From: an uncultured Prochlorococcus sp.
Lineage (GTDB): Bacteria; Cyanobacteriota; Cyanobacteriia; PCC-6307; Cyanobiaceae
Assembly (NCBI GenBank): GCA_902591865.1
Contig: CACJCK010000004.1
Location: 1-64,000, forward strand
DNA: 64,000 nucleotides
Direction: 5' to 3'
Shown here: positions 28,804 to 39,677 of the stretch, piece by piece
Layout of the letters: each line of letters begins with the position of its first letter
Numbering within the stretch: position 1 is the stretch's first letter
The notes under the pieces: model-generated
Told to the model about the DNA's origin: nothing
Database searches by the model: none
What the model saw: the letters and a program-made list of their open reading frames with translations, nothing else
Program-made: the position numbers and the translations under genes

Positions 28804-29475
28804 TTGTTTATTACCGTTTGCGGACAAAAAGGAGGTGTGGCCAAGACCTGCACAAGTGTTCACCTTGCTAGTGTTTGGCATTCTGAAGGTAAAAAAGTTT
28901 GCATCGTCGATGCCGACAAGAATAGATCTGCATTAGCGTACGCATCAAGAGGCAATCTTCCATTTCCAGTTTTCCCCGTCAGTTCAGCTGCAAAAGCATC
29001 AAGATCATCAGAAATTGTGATAACTGATGGCCAAGCTAGCAGTGATCAAGAAGAACTTAAACACTTAGCTTATGGTTCAGATTTAGTTATCTTACCTACA
29101 ACTGCAAAAGCAAGATCAGTTGAATTAACTGTTGAACTAGCTAATTTATTAAGCAACTTAAAAGTTAACCATGCAGTAGTAATAGTAAAAGTTGATTTTA
29201 GACAGCAAAAAGCAGCGCAACAAGCCAAAGCAGCTCTAGAAAATTTTGGTTTGTATGTTTTTGATACATTTATACCCTTACTTTCAGCATTCGATAAAGC
29301 AGAAGCCTCGGGCAATGCTGTATTTGAAGCTGTAGACGATTTAGGTAGATCAGATCCTCGTCGAATGACGGGCTGGTCTGCTTATTGTTCAATTGCCTCA
29401 CAAATTCCATGCCTGATTTCGAAGCCCTCATCCGACACCAACAACTTAAACAACCAACAACCAATCAGCGCTTAA
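28804..29475 (+). CDS. ParA/MinD-family ATPase (orphan)
   Basis: 223 aa, TTG start; deviant Walker A CGQKGGVAKTCTSVHLA, IVDADKNRSALAYA. Confidence 0.92.
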   Translation: MFITVCGQKGGVAKTCTSVHLASVWHSEGKKVCIVDADKNRSALAYASRGNLPFPVFPVSSAAKASRSSEIVITDGQASSDQEELKHLAYGSDLVILPTTAKARSVELTVELANLLSNLKVNHAVVIVKVDFRQQKAAQQAKAALENFGLYVFDTFIPLLSAFDKAEASGNAVFEAVDDLGRSDPRRMTGWSAYCSIASQIPCLISKPSSDTNNLNNQQPISA

Positions 29476-29651
29476 AAGTAGTTGATTCACCTAATTTTGA
29501 AGAAGAAAAAAACGAAGAAACAATAATTAGACAATCTGGATTATTAGTTAATTTTTTTGGAGGTTTTATAGGCTCTGTAATTGGAACTTTAACAATACTG
29601 TTTCTTTATATGAATGAATATCTACCATTAGATTTACTGAAACTTAATTAG
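29409..29651 (+). CDS. Small membrane protein overlapping the ParA gene
   Basis: Within track ORF 29385..29651; probable start MPDFEALIRHQQ at 29409; C-term TM helix LLVNFFGGFIGSVIGTLTILFLYM; 67-nt overlap with the ParA gene in another frame. Confidence 0.65.
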   Translation: MPDFEALIRHQQLKQPTTNQRLKVVDSPNFEEEKNEETIIRQSGLLVNFFGGFIGSVIGTLTILFLYMNEYLPLDLLKLN

Positions 29652-29785
29652 TATATTCCGAGTTGATAAAACATACAGGTTAAAAGTCATTCATAACAAT
29701 AATACTCAAGGATAAGATTAGTGTTTTATTAGTGTTATATAAAAAATATATTCGCTAAGACCCCTTACAGCACAAGGGATTTGCA

Positions 29786-31024
29786 CTAAGTTGTATACTC
29801 GCTATTTATTTCAACATACTTTTTAGAAAGATCGCACCCCCAAGCTGTGCCTTTCGATTCACCAGAATTTAGATTAATCATAATTTTTACAATATCATCT
29901 ACTAAATATCTACCTTTCATTTTGGACTTAATATAGTCTGTGATTTTTTGTGGATCATATTTATTTAACTTGCCTTTTTCCAAAATCTGAGCATTACCTA
30001 TAAACAAATCAACGTCATTAAAATTGAATTTAACTCCAGAATTGCCTGCAGCAGAAATGATTCGTCCCCAATTCGGATCACAACCATGTATCGCAGTTTT
30101 TACCAAGGCAGAATTACAAATAGATTTCGCGAGCATAATGGCATCATCTGTATTTTTTGCTCCCTGAACCAAAACTTCTAATAAACAATTTGCTCCCTCT
30201 CCATCCCTTGCAATATTTTTTGCCAAGTTCTTACATACAATATCAATCCCTTGTTGGATAATTGGAAAAAACCTTTTTTCAATTTTCTCTCCTGCATTCA
30301 TTCCAATAAAAGAATCATTTGTACTTGTCTCTCCATCAACTGATATTGCATTAAAAGATTTTTTAACAGCAATAGTAATCATTTTGTCCCATTCTTCTTT
30401 TTGAATACCCGCATCACAGGTTAGAAAAGCAAGCATTGTAGCCATGTTGGGGTAAATCATTCCTGAGCCTTTTGCAAATCCTGCTATTTTTATTTTTCTA
30501 CCTTGAATAATCGTCTCTATTGACGCTTTTTTCAAAGTCAAATCAGTTGTTAAAATTGCTTCTGCTGCATTTTGAAAATTATCACTCTTTAAATGACTAA
30601 CTAAATTCGGTAAATTTTTTACTAAATCATTTATTTTTATTGGAACACCAATCACACCAGTTGAGCACATTAAAACTTCTTCTTCTTTTATTCCTAAAAG
30701 TTCCGCAATCTTTCCTGTAGCAATTTGAAAATGTTGAATGCCGAGATTTCCTGTACATGCATTTGCTTGACCAGAATTAATTAGTATTGCTCTTATAAAA
30801 CCTGAAGTTGTTTTAATCCTTTCCTCACAAATATCCACACAAGAAGCGCGGACTATTGATTGGGTAAACATCCCACTAAAAATGCTTCCTTTTGGAGCGA
30901 GTATTAGTGCTAAATCTTTTTTGTTAGAAGCTTTTAATCCAGCAGATATCCCAGCGAAAAGAAACCCTTTGGGTGTTACCTTACTGTCATCAACAAACGA
31001 CCAATTGGAATCTAACTGGCTCAA
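29786..31024 (-). CDS. argJ: Bifunctional glutamate N-acetyltransferase / ornithine acetyltransferase
   Basis: 412 aa; KGSGMIYPNMATMLAFLTCDA autoprocessing motif, SVDGETSTNDS, CDPNWGRI. Confidence 0.97.
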   Translation of the reverse strand: MSQLDSNWSFVDDSKVTPKGFLFAGISAGLKASNKKDLALILAPKGSIFSGMFTQSIVRASCVDICEERIKTTSGFIRAILINSGQANACTGNLGIQHFQIATGKIAELLGIKEEEVLMCSTGVIGVPIKINDLVKNLPNLVSHLKSDNFQNAAEAILTTDLTLKKASIETIIQGRKIKIAGFAKGSGMIYPNMATMLAFLTCDAGIQKEEWDKMITIAVKKSFNAISVDGETSTNDSFIGMNAGEKIEKRFFPIIQQGIDIVCKNLAKNIARDGEGANCLLEVLVQGAKNTDDAIMLAKSICNSALVKTAIHGCDPNWGRIISAAGNSGVKFNFNDVDLFIGNAQILEKGKLNKYDPQKITDYIKSKMKGRYLVDDIVKIMINLNSGESKGTAWGCDLSKKYVEINSEYTT

Positions 31025-31100
31025 ACTTTTTGGTATTTTAATTCATACTAACTACTCTTTGATACTAAAGAAACTAAGTAATTAGATTATTATTAATTAT

Positions 31101-31718
31101 ATGAATATTCTTCAAAAATCAAAAAACAACCAAAGAAGAATTGGTTTAACAGGAGGTATTGCAAGTGGGAAGACAACCATAACTAATTACATTAGAAAAC
31201 ATAAAAATATACCAATATTAGATGCAGATCATTTTTCAAGAGAATTAATCAAACCAAACACATATGGATATGAGAAGATTTTAGATTATTTTGGAAATAA
31301 AATTATTGATTATAAGAGCAATTCAGAAAAGGAAATAAACAGAAAACTTTTAAGGAACATTATTTTTAAACATTCAGAAAGCAAGGAATGGATTGAAAAA
31401 CTGCTACACCCCTTAATTAAAGAAAGCATGATAGAAGAATGCAGCCAATACTCAAATAATCAAACTATAGTATTGGTTATTCCATTATTGTTTGAAGCAA
31501 AATTTGAAGATATTTGCACTGAAATATGGTTAGTTAAATGTCCTAAAGAACTACAAAAAAACAGACTTATCACAAGAGATAAAATTAGCGAAAAAGAAGC
31601 TTATGACTCCATAAATCTTCAATTAAGTTTTGAAGAAAAAAGAAAATTTTCAGATATTATTTTAGATAATTCGGATGATCAAAATAAATGGATCAATACG
31701 ATAAAAGAGCTTCTTTAA
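31101..31718 (+). CDS. coaE: Dephospho-CoA kinase
   Basis: 205 aa; GLTGGIASGKTTI, LDADHFSRELI, VLVIPLLFEA. Confidence 0.95.
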   Translation: MNILQKSKNNQRRIGLTGGIASGKTTITNYIRKHKNIPILDADHFSRELIKPNTYGYEKILDYFGNKIIDYKSNSEKEINRKLLRNIIFKHSESKEWIEKLLHPLIKESMIEECSQYSNNQTIVLVIPLLFEAKFEDICTEIWLVKCPKELQKNRLITRDKISEKEAYDSINLQLSFEEKRKFSDIILDNSDDQNKWINTIKELL

Positions 31719-31721
31719 ACT

Positions 31722-33194
31722 TTAGCTATTCAATTTTTCCATAAGAAGTTTATTTGCAAGTTTAGGGTCAGCTTTACCTTTGGTTCTTTTCATAAGTTGA
31801 CCAACAAAAAAACCAAGTAACTTAGTTTTGCCATTTTTAAATGCTTGAACTTCATTTGGATGTTCATTAATAAGTTCATCAATTATTGGTAAAATACTTG
31901 AAGAATCAGATATCATTGCCAAACCTTTTTCTTCTACTAATTTTTTCGGAGAAATATTTTTTTTAATAAGTTCAGGTAAAATTTCTTTTGCAATTTTTCC
32001 ACTAATTATATTTTTTGAAATCATGCTAATCATTTCAGCAAGATTTTCAGGACTAAGCTTTAATTCACTAAAACTTAGTTTGTTTGATTTTAAATAGCCC
32101 ACAATATCACTTGTTACCCAATTTGAAGCTAATTTGGCCTCGGCACCACTTGCTACTGTTTCTTCAAAAAAGTTTGCCATGCTTATTTCATCAGAAATTA
32201 CCCTTGCATCATATGCAGACAACCCAAATTCACTTACATATTTATTTCTTTTCTTTGAAGGTAATTCTGGTAGTTCTTTAAACCATATTTCTTGTTGGTC
32301 TTTTGTTATTTCAATTGGACCTAAGTCAGGATCAGGAAAATATCTATAGTCACTGCTACCTTCTTTTAATCTCATACTTTTCGTTAATTGCTTAGCTTCG
32401 TCCCATAACCTTGTTTCTTGGAAAATTTTTCCTCCATTTTCATAAACTTCTATTTGTCTGGCTATTTCATAATCACAAGCCTTTTGAATTGCAGAAAATG
32501 AATTCATATTTTTTATTTCCACTTTGGTACCAAAAGGAGCATTGGGTCCTTTTCTAACTGAAATATTGACATCACAGCGTAATGAACCCTCTTGCATATT
32601 TCCGTCTGATACTCCAAGATATCTAACTGTTCTTCTAATCTCTGAAGCATATTCAGATGCCTCTTTACCTGATCTAATATCTGGTTTACTTACAATCTCA
32701 CAAAGTGCTATTCCTGCACGATTGTAATCAACTAAAGAATACTTTGAGCCAGCTAATCTATCACTTCCTGAATGGACTAGTTTTCCAGCATCTTCTTCCA
32801 TATGTAGCCTTTCTATACCAATTTTTTTGAAATAAGGTTCTTTGTCCTTTTCAATTATTTCAACCTCTAACCAGCCATTTTCAGCTAGTGGCTCATCAAA
32901 TTGTGAAATTTGATAATTTTTAGGCAGATCAGGATAAAAATATTGCTTTCTATCAAATTTACAATGTTCCGCAACATTTAAATTTAATGCTAACGAAGTT
33001 TTTACAGCATACTCAAGAACAGTCTCATTCAAAACTGGAAGAGTTCCTGGTAACCCACAAACTATAGGATCTATATGCGTATTGGGTGCATCACCAAAAG
33101 CTGTTGACGCAGATGTGAATATTTTACTTTTCGTATTAAGCTGTACATGAGTTTCCAAACCAATCACAGCTTCCCAAGATTCCAAATTGTTCAT
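31722..33194 (-). CDS. gatB: Asp-tRNA(Asn)/Glu-tRNA(Gln) amidotransferase subunit B
   Basis: Track ORF 31722..33251; likely start at 33194 (MNNLESWEAVIGLETHVQL). FKFDRKQYFYPDLPKNYQISQ, GSLRCDVNIS, C-term GatB/Yqey domain. Confidence 0.96.
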   Translation of the reverse strand: MNNLESWEAVIGLETHVQLNTKSKIFTSASTAFGDAPNTHIDPIVCGLPGTLPVLNETVLEYAVKTSLALNLNVAEHCKFDRKQYFYPDLPKNYQISQFDEPLAENGWLEVEIIEKDKEPYFKKIGIERLHMEEDAGKLVHSGSDRLAGSKYSLVDYNRAGIALCEIVSKPDIRSGKEASEYASEIRRTVRYLGVSDGNMQEGSLRCDVNISVRKGPNAPFGTKVEIKNMNSFSAIQKACDYEIARQIEVYENGGKIFQETRLWDEAKQLTKSMRLKEGSSDYRYFPDPDLGPIEITKDQQEIWFKELPELPSKKRNKYVSEFGLSAYDARVISDEISMANFFEETVASGAEAKLASNWVTSDIVGYLKSNKLSFSELKLSPENLAEMISMISKNIISGKIAKEILPELIKKNISPKKLVEEKGLAMISDSSSILPIIDELINEHPNEVQAFKNGKTKLLGFFVGQLMKRTKGKADPKLANKLLMEKLNS

Positions 33195-33273
33195 TATCAA
33201 AAGTCTCTTTATTAATATTATTGGATATAAAGGAAAAGAGGACCAAAACACAAATAAAAATATTAATTTTTAA

Positions 33274-34383
33274 ATGACACAAGAAACCAAAAATTCAATA
33301 TTAATCATTGGCGGTGGACTTTTAGGTTTATCTATTGCTTATGAATTTTCTAGAAATAACTTCAAAGTTTTAGTTTTAAGCAAAAACAGAAATGAATCAG
33401 CTGGATTTGTTGCTGCAGGAATGTTAGCTACTCATGCCGAAGGGCTCGAAGATGAATTACTAAAATTTGGCCAAGAAAGTCAAAGTCTAATTCCAAAGTG
33501 GATAAAAAGTATTGAACAAGATAGTAATATTAAATGCGGTTTAAAAAAATGTGGGATAGTAGTCCCTTTTAAAAACAAAGAAGATCTTGAAAAGTTTCCC
33601 ACTTATGAATATGGAAAATATTTAAATCACAAAGATCTTCAAATAGAAATTAATGGAATGAATTCTATTTGGAAACATGGTTTACTTTTTGAACAAGATG
33701 GTCAAATAGATAACCGAAGAAGATTGATGCGTGCTCTTGAGAGAGCATGCTCCTTGCACGGAGTCGAATTTCAAGAAGGATCAGAAGTAGAAGATTTGAC
33801 ATTCGAAAAAAATAAAATTACAGGTGCAACAGTTTTGAGTGCGACTGGAGAAATAAAAAAAATTAACTGCGAAAAAGCAATTATATGCAGCGGTGCTTGG
33901 AGTAAAAAAATTTTTAATAAGATTCCAGTCTTTCCGGTAAAGGGACAAATGCTATCGATACAAGGGCCAACGAATTTTTTGAAAAGAGTTATTTTTGGTC
34001 CAAAAACTTATCTAGTTCCCCGTGATGATGGACTTATTATAGTTGGAGCGACAGTTGAAAAAGATTCAAAATTTAATCAGGGTAATACTCCTAATGGAAT
34101 AAAACAACTGCAAGAAGGCATTTGCTCCTTATTGCCAGAAGCTATTAATTGGCCACAAATGGAACATTGGTGGGGATTTAGACCTTGCACACCAGATCTT
34201 AAGCCAATAATTGGAAAATCAAAAATTGAAAATCTTTTTATAGCTACAGGACATTACAGAAATGGAGTTTTATTTTCTGCAATAACAAGTGATCTTCTTT
34301 TAAAAATAATTCAAAATAAAAATCTCAGAGAAATAGAAAAAAGCTTTTTAGAAAAATTTAGTTTAGATAGATTTGCGATTTAA
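33274..34383 (+). CDS. thiO: FAD-dependent oxidoreductase, glycine oxidase ThiO-like (DAO family)
   Basis: 369 aa; IIGGGLLGLSIAYEFSRN dinucleotide-binding motif, AAGMLA, GHYRNGVLFSA C-term of ThiO. Confidence 0.82.
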   Translation: MTQETKNSILIIGGGLLGLSIAYEFSRNNFKVLVLSKNRNESAGFVAAGMLATHAEGLEDELLKFGQESQSLIPKWIKSIEQDSNIKCGLKKCGIVVPFKNKEDLEKFPTYEYGKYLNHKDLQIEINGMNSIWKHGLLFEQDGQIDNRRRLMRALERACSLHGVEFQEGSEVEDLTFEKNKITGATVLSATGEIKKINCEKAIICSGAWSKKIFNKIPVFPVKGQMLSIQGPTNFLKRVIFGPKTYLVPRDDGLIIVGATVEKDSKFNQGNTPNGIKQLQEGICSLLPEAINWPQMEHWWGFRPCTPDLKPIIGKSKIENLFIATGHYRNGVLFSAITSDLLLKIIQNKNLREIEKSFLEKFSLDRFAI

Positions 34384-34386
34384 ATT

Positions 34387-34845
34387 TTAATTTTCAGATC
34401 GCCATTTCGAATCAGAAGTTTCCCACTCACATAATTCCTCTTCGTTAAACCATAGATCAATTTCAAATTTTGCTGTATCTTCTCCATCAGAACCATGAAT
34501 AATATTCCTCCCAATATCAATAGCTAAATCACCTCTAATTGTTCCAGGCTCTGCTTCCAGCGGTTTTGTTGCACCTATTAATTTTCTAGCACTCAAAATT
34601 ACTCCTTCGCCTTCCCAGACCATTGCTACAACAGGACCACTTGAAATAAAGTCTACTAAATCACCAAAAAAGGGTCTTTCTCTATGTACTCCATAATGAT
34701 TTTGAGCAAGTTCTTTTGAAGGAATTAATTGCTTTAATCCAACCAATTTAAATCCTTTTTTTTCAAATCTGCCAATAATCTCAGCAACATATCCTCTTTG
34801 AACTCCATCTGGTTTAATTGCAATAAAGGTTCTCTCTTTGGTCAT
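34387..34845 (-). CDS. ndk: Nucleoside diphosphate kinase
   Basis: 152 aa; [20 protein letters not shown] active-site His. Confidence 0.98.
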   Translation of the reverse strand: MTKERTFIAIKPDGVQRGYVAEIIGRFEKKGFKLVGLKQLIPSKELAQNHYGVHRERPFFGDLVDFISSGPVVAMVWEGEGVILSARKLIGATKPLEAEPGTIRGDLAIDIGRNIIHGSDGEDTAKFEIDLWFNEEELCEWETSDSKWRSEN

Positions 34846-34966
34846 TTAGTTAATAATCACTCTATGTATATTCAACTTTTGGGTGGTAACTTGGCAAGTA
34901 ATCATTAAAATAAAAGATATTCTTTGAGTTATTTTCAAAAACATTTATTAATCACTAAGAAATAAA

Positions 34967-36913
34967 TTGACCAATTTTGAGCCGAAAAAATTAAAGAATA
35001 TTTGGACTATTGAAGATAGTATTTCGACTTATAACTTAGACAAATGGGGAGATAAATATTTTTCTATAAATTCCAAAGGAAATATATCAGTAACTAAAGA
35101 TATAAAATCTGAAAATAAGATTGATCTTTTTAAGCTTGTCAATGAACTTAAAAGTAGAGAAATAAATCCTCCATTAATCATAAGATTTAATGATATCTTG
35201 AAAGATCGCATAAATGCATTACATGACTCTTTTTTAAAAGCAATAAAAACCTATAAATATAAGAACATTTATCAAGGCGTTTTTCCTGTCAAATGTAATC
35301 AACAGAAAAATGTCCTAGAAAAGATAATAGAGTTTGGTAGCCAATGGAATTTTGGTTTAGAAGTTGGAAGTAAATCAGAACTATTAATTGGCCTTGCACT
35401 TCTGGAAAACCAAAATTCATTATTGATATGCAATGGATATAAAGATAAAAAATATATTGAGATTGCTACTTTGGCCAGAAAACTCGGCAAAAATCCAATA
35501 ATAGTTATTGAACAACCAGATGAAGTAAAAAGAATTATTCAAGCAGTTCAAGAACTTAAGACGACTCCATTGATAGGAATTAGAGCAAAGTTATCAAGTA
35601 AAAGTAGTGGTAGGTGGGGTAAATCTATTGGAGATAATTCCAAATTTGGATTATCAATCCCAGAAATTATGTCGACAATAAAAGAACTAAAAGAAGCAAA
35701 TCTTATCAACGAAATGAAATTGCTTCATTTTCATATAGGAAGTCAAATAAGTGATATTGCTGTGATCAAAGACGCATTACAAGAAGCTAGTCAAATATAT
35801 GTTGAACTATGCAAACTAGGAGCCCCAATGCAATATATCGACGTTGGAGGAGGATTAGGAATAGATTTTGATGGAACTAAAACCTCCTCCAACACCTCTA
35901 CTAATTATTCTCTTCAAAATTATGCTAACGATGTAATTGCAACTATTAGGGATTCATGCGAATTAAATAATATCAAGCATCCAACCATAATCTCAGAAAG
36001 TGGAAGAGCAATAATTAGTCATTGTTCAGTGTTAATTTTTAATGTCTTAGGAACAAGCCATGTCAGCTCAAAACTAAAAATTTTTAATAAAAAAAATCGA
36101 CAATTAATAATTTCAAATTTATTTGAAACTTTCTCTGAATTAAAAAAACTTAAAAATAAAAAAATAAATTTATCTCAAATAATTGAATTATGGAATGATG
36201 CAAAAAAGTTTAAAGAAGATTGCTTAGTTGCTTTTAGATTAGGATTCTTAAGTTTAGCAGAAAGAGCTTATGCAGAAGAACTTACTTGGGCTTGCGCAAA
36301 AGAAATTTCTAATAACCTTAATAATGATGAAATCAATCACCCTGATTTATCTGAAATTACAGAAACACTTGCATCAACTTATTATGCAAATTTATCTATC
36401 TTTAAATCCATTCCCGATAGCTGGGCAATAAATCAGATTTTCCCAATAGTACCAATACATAGGCACTTAGAGGAGCCGTTCTGCAAAGGCAACTTTGCAG
36501 ATTTAACTTGTGATTCAGATGGGAAACTAAATAATTTTATTGATGATGGAAAAATTCAATCATTACTAAATTTACATAAGCTAGAGGAAGATAAAGATTA
36601 TCTAATTGGAATTTTTATGACTGGAGCCTATCAAGAAGCATTAGGAAACTTGCACAATTTATTTGGCAGTACAAACGTTGTTCATATAGATATAAATCAA
36701 GATAATTCATATAAGGTCAAAAATATTATTAAAGAGGACAGTAAATCTGAAATTTTACAATTATTAGATTACAGTTCAGCTTCTTTGGTTGAATCTATAA
36801 GAATTAATACTGAATCAGCAATTGATCAAAAAAAATTGACTATTGAAGAAGCAAGGAAATTAATGGATCAAATCGAAATTAGTCTCAGAAAAAGTAGTTA
36901 TTTATCAGAATAA
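34967..36913 (+). CDS. speA: Biosynthetic arginine decarboxylase
   Basis: 648 aa, TTG start; [14 protein letters not shown] site, [24 protein letters not shown]. Confidence 0.96.
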   Translation: MTNFEPKKLKNIWTIEDSISTYNLDKWGDKYFSINSKGNISVTKDIKSENKIDLFKLVNELKSREINPPLIIRFNDILKDRINALHDSFLKAIKTYKYKNIYQGVFPVKCNQQKNVLEKIIEFGSQWNFGLEVGSKSELLIGLALLENQNSLLICNGYKDKKYIEIATLARKLGKNPIIVIEQPDEVKRIIQAVQELKTTPLIGIRAKLSSKSSGRWGKSIGDNSKFGLSIPEIMSTIKELKEANLINEMKLLHFHIGSQISDIAVIKDALQEASQIYVELCKLGAPMQYIDVGGGLGIDFDGTKTSSNTSTNYSLQNYANDVIATIRDSCELNNIKHPTIISESGRAIISHCSVLIFNVLGTSHVSSKLKIFNKKNRQLIISNLFETFSELKKLKNKKINLSQIIELWNDAKKFKEDCLVAFRLGFLSLAERAYAEELTWACAKEISNNLNNDEINHPDLSEITETLASTYYANLSIFKSIPDSWAINQIFPIVPIHRHLEEPFCKGNFADLTCDSDGKLNNFIDDGKIQSLLNLHKLEEDKDYLIGIFMTGAYQEALGNLHNLFGSTNVVHIDINQDNSYKVKNIIKEDSKSEILQLLDYSSASLVESIRINTESAIDQKKLTIEEARKLMDQIEISLRKSSYLSE

Positions 36914-39558
36914 CTATCTAATGTTTTTTGCAAATAATTTTTAGCATAATCTAGAGCATCACTTAACTTATCAATATCTTTAGCACCTGCTTGAGCAAAG
37001 TTAGGCTTTCCTCCTCCACCTCCCGAACAAATTCTTGCAATCTCATTAATTAATTTACCTGCATGCAATCCTATTTTTACTGCATCATCACATAAAGAAA
37101 CTACAAATAACAACTTTCGATTTTCTGGATTTGGTATTCCACCAAGAATCACTATTGCTTTATTTCCCAAATGAGAAGTTAAATTAAGTGCTGCGGATTG
37201 CAAAGAATTCCCATCTAAGCCATCAATCTGATTTACTAAAATTGAAAAAGAATTTACTATTTCTGCGGATGATTTTATAGAAGAGTATTTAAAATATGCA
37301 ATTTCATCTTTCATTTTTTGTATCTCTTTATTTTTATTAATAAGCTCTGCTTGCAAATTATTTACCCTTTCAAAAAGTTGATTAGGATTTGCTTTTAAGA
37401 AATCACTTAGTTTATTTACTAAAGCATTTCTATCACTGAAATAGTCTAATGCTGATTGACCTGATAATGCTTCGATTCTTCTTACTCCAGCTGAGATTCC
37501 TTCCTCACTAATTATTTTGAAAGAGCCTAATTCGGATGTAGTTTTAACATGTGTACCACCACAAAGTTCCATTGAAACTCCTGGTACATTAACAACGCGC
37601 ACTTCATTATCATATTTTTCACCAAACATAGCGACTGCACCCTTTTCAAGAGCCTCACTCTTGGACATATTTTTTATTTCTAGGGCATGATTTTCCATAA
37701 TCCAAGAGTTAACTAAAGTCTCAATCTTAGAAATTTGATCTTTAGAAATAGGATTAGAAGAATTAAAGTCAAATCGTAATTTATTAAAGGCTACTAATGA
37801 ACCTTTTTGTCCAACACTTTCATTTACAACTGATTTAAGTGCAGATTGTAATAAATGAGTAGCTGTATGATTTGCAGCGGCCTTAGCTCTATTAGAGGAG
37901 CTAACATTAGTCTTAACTTTTTGTCCAATAGTTAATATTCCTTTTTTGATCGTTCCATAATGTAAAAAAACATTTTTCTTTCTAATAACGTTATCAACCA
38001 ATACCTCTACATCTTTTGAAAATATCGTTCCAATATCACCAACTTGCCCGCCAGATTCTCCATAAAAAGTTGTCTGATCAAGAACAATTAAAACTTTCTG
38101 GCATTCACTTGCTTGCTTAACTAATGTTGAATCCAAGAATATGCCCTTAATTTCAGCTTCCGAAAGAAGTGAATCATAACCATTAAAAACAGTTTTGTTA
38201 AAAAGATCTATTTCTCGCTCTAATGATCCCTCTAAGGTCAAATCAATATTACTTGAAGCAGCTTTAGCTCTCTCTTTTTGTGCATTCATTTCTTCTTCAA
38301 AACCCTTTACATCTACACTGATACTATTTTCTTCAGCAATTTCTACAGTAAGTTCTAAAGGAAATCCATAAGTATCATAAAGTTCGAAAGCTTTAAAACC
38401 AGAAATTAATTTCTGCCCTGAAGAAATTAACTCATCTAGTAATTTCTCTCCTCTTTCAAGAGTTTCCCTAAATCTTATTTCTTCAATTTTTATCTCATTC
38501 AAAATAAAATCATTATTATTTTTTAAATCAGGGTAATTATTTTGCATTAAATTGATCCCGACAGAAGCAATATGAGGTAAAAATTCATTTTTTATTCCTA
38601 ATAATCTCCCATGTCTGACCATTCTTCTAATAAGCCTTCTTAGTATATATCCCCTGCCGAGATTACTTGCTGCAACTCCATCAGAAATTAAATGAATAAC
38701 AGCTCTTGTATGATCTCCAATGATTTTTGAAGAAATTTTGTTTTTATCATCTGAAGAAAAATAATCAATATTTGCAATCTCACAAATTTTTTGAATAATA
38801 GGAAAAATTAAATCTGTCTCATAATTATTTTGCTTTTTTTGTAGTATTTGAGCCATCCTTTCAAGACCCATTCCTGTATCAATATTTTTAAATTTTAAAT
38901 CTGTCAATTTTCCATCAGAATCACGATTATATTGCATAAAAACAAGATTATAAAATTCAATAAAACGATCCCCATCTTCTAAATCAATATTCTGCAGACC
39001 CTTTTCAGGATGAAAATCATAGTAAAGTTCTGAACAAGGTCCACATGGACCTGTTTTGCCAGACGACCAAAAATTATCATCCTCACCTAGTTTTACTATC
39101 CTTTCTGGACGAATACCAATTTCATCTCTCCAAATTTTTGCAGACTCTTCATCTTCGTGAAAAACACTCACAATTATATTTTCAACGGAAAGTTGATAAA
39201 TATTAGTAACTAATTCCCAAGCCCAATGAATAGCCTCTCGTTTAAAATAATCTCCAAAAGAGAAATTTCCAAGCATTTCAAAAAAAGTGTGATGTCTAGC
39301 TGTAACTCCAACGTTTTCTATATCGTTTGTTCTGATGCACTTTTGGCTAGATGTAGCCCTTTTTGATGGTCTTTCTTTTAAACCTAAAAAAACTGGTTTA
39401 AAAGGTAGCATTCCAGCAATTGTGAGCATAACCGTAGGATCATCTGGAATCAAAGATGCACTTGGAATGATTTTATGTAATTTTTCACTATAAAATTTTA
39501 AAAAAGCATTTCTAATCTCATCCCCAGTAACTATTTTTTTAATTAGTTGAGATGTCAT
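36898..39558 (-). CDS. alaS: Alanyl-tRNA synthetase
   Basis: 886 aa; [31 protein letters not shown], editing domain [12 protein letters not shown] and CGGTHV, C-Ala [13 protein letters not shown]. Confidence 0.98.
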   Translation of the reverse strand: MTSQLIKKIVTGDEIRNAFLKFYSEKLHKIIPSASLIPDDPTVMLTIAGMLPFKPVFLGLKERPSKRATSSQKCIRTNDIENVGVTARHHTFFEMLGNFSFGDYFKREAIHWAWELVTNIYQLSVENIIVSVFHEDEESAKIWRDEIGIRPERIVKLGEDDNFWSSGKTGPCGPCSELYYDFHPEKGLQNIDLEDGDRFIEFYNLVFMQYNRDSDGKLTDLKFKNIDTGMGLERMAQILQKKQNNYETDLIFPIIQKICEIANIDYFSSDDKNKISSKIIGDHTRAVIHLISDGVAASNLGRGYILRRLIRRMVRHGRLLGIKNEFLPHIASVGINLMQNNYPDLKNNNDFILNEIKIEEIRFRETLERGEKLLDELISSGQKLISGFKAFELYDTYGFPLELTVEIAEENSISVDVKGFEEEMNAQKERAKAASSNIDLTLEGSLEREIDLFNKTVFNGYDSLLSEAEIKGIFLDSTLVKQASECQKVLIVLDQTTFYGESGGQVGDIGTIFSKDVEVLVDNVIRKKNVFLHYGTIKKGILTIGQKVKTNVSSSNRAKAAANHTATHLLQSALKSVVNESVGQKGSLVAFNKLRFDFNSSNPISKDQISKIETLVNSWIMENHALEIKNMSKSEALEKGAVAMFGEKYDNEVRVVNVPGVSMELCGGTHVKTTSELGSFKIISEEGISAGVRRIEALSGQSALDYFSDRNALVNKLSDFLKANPNQLFERVNNLQAELINKNKEIQKMKDEIAYFKYSSIKSSAEIVNSFSILVNQIDGLDGNSLQSAALNLTSHLGNKAIVILGGIPNPENRKLLFVVSLCDDAVKIGLHAGKLINEIARICSGGGGGKPNFAQAGAKDIDKLSDALDYAKNYLQKTLDSYSDK

Positions 39559-39677
39559 TTATCCAGAGTAAGAAGAATAAAAATTAAGGAAAAGCGTAAT
39601 TTCGGTTATTTCGCAAAAATAATCACGCGGATCTATATTCTATATAACTAAAGTTATTCTATAGAGCGATTTATTCT

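Noticed and set aside
28663-28881. 72-aa minus ORF upstream of the ParA gene
   Set aside because: Overlaps the ParA start antisense; low-complexity AT-rich translation.
29762-29778. CCCTT-ACAGCAC-AAGGG hairpin downstream of argJ
   Set aside because: Five-bp stem without a clear T-run on either strand; weak terminator candidate only.
32084-32349. Overlapping + strand ORFs inside gatB
   Set aside because: Antisense to a confident core gene with no family motifs.
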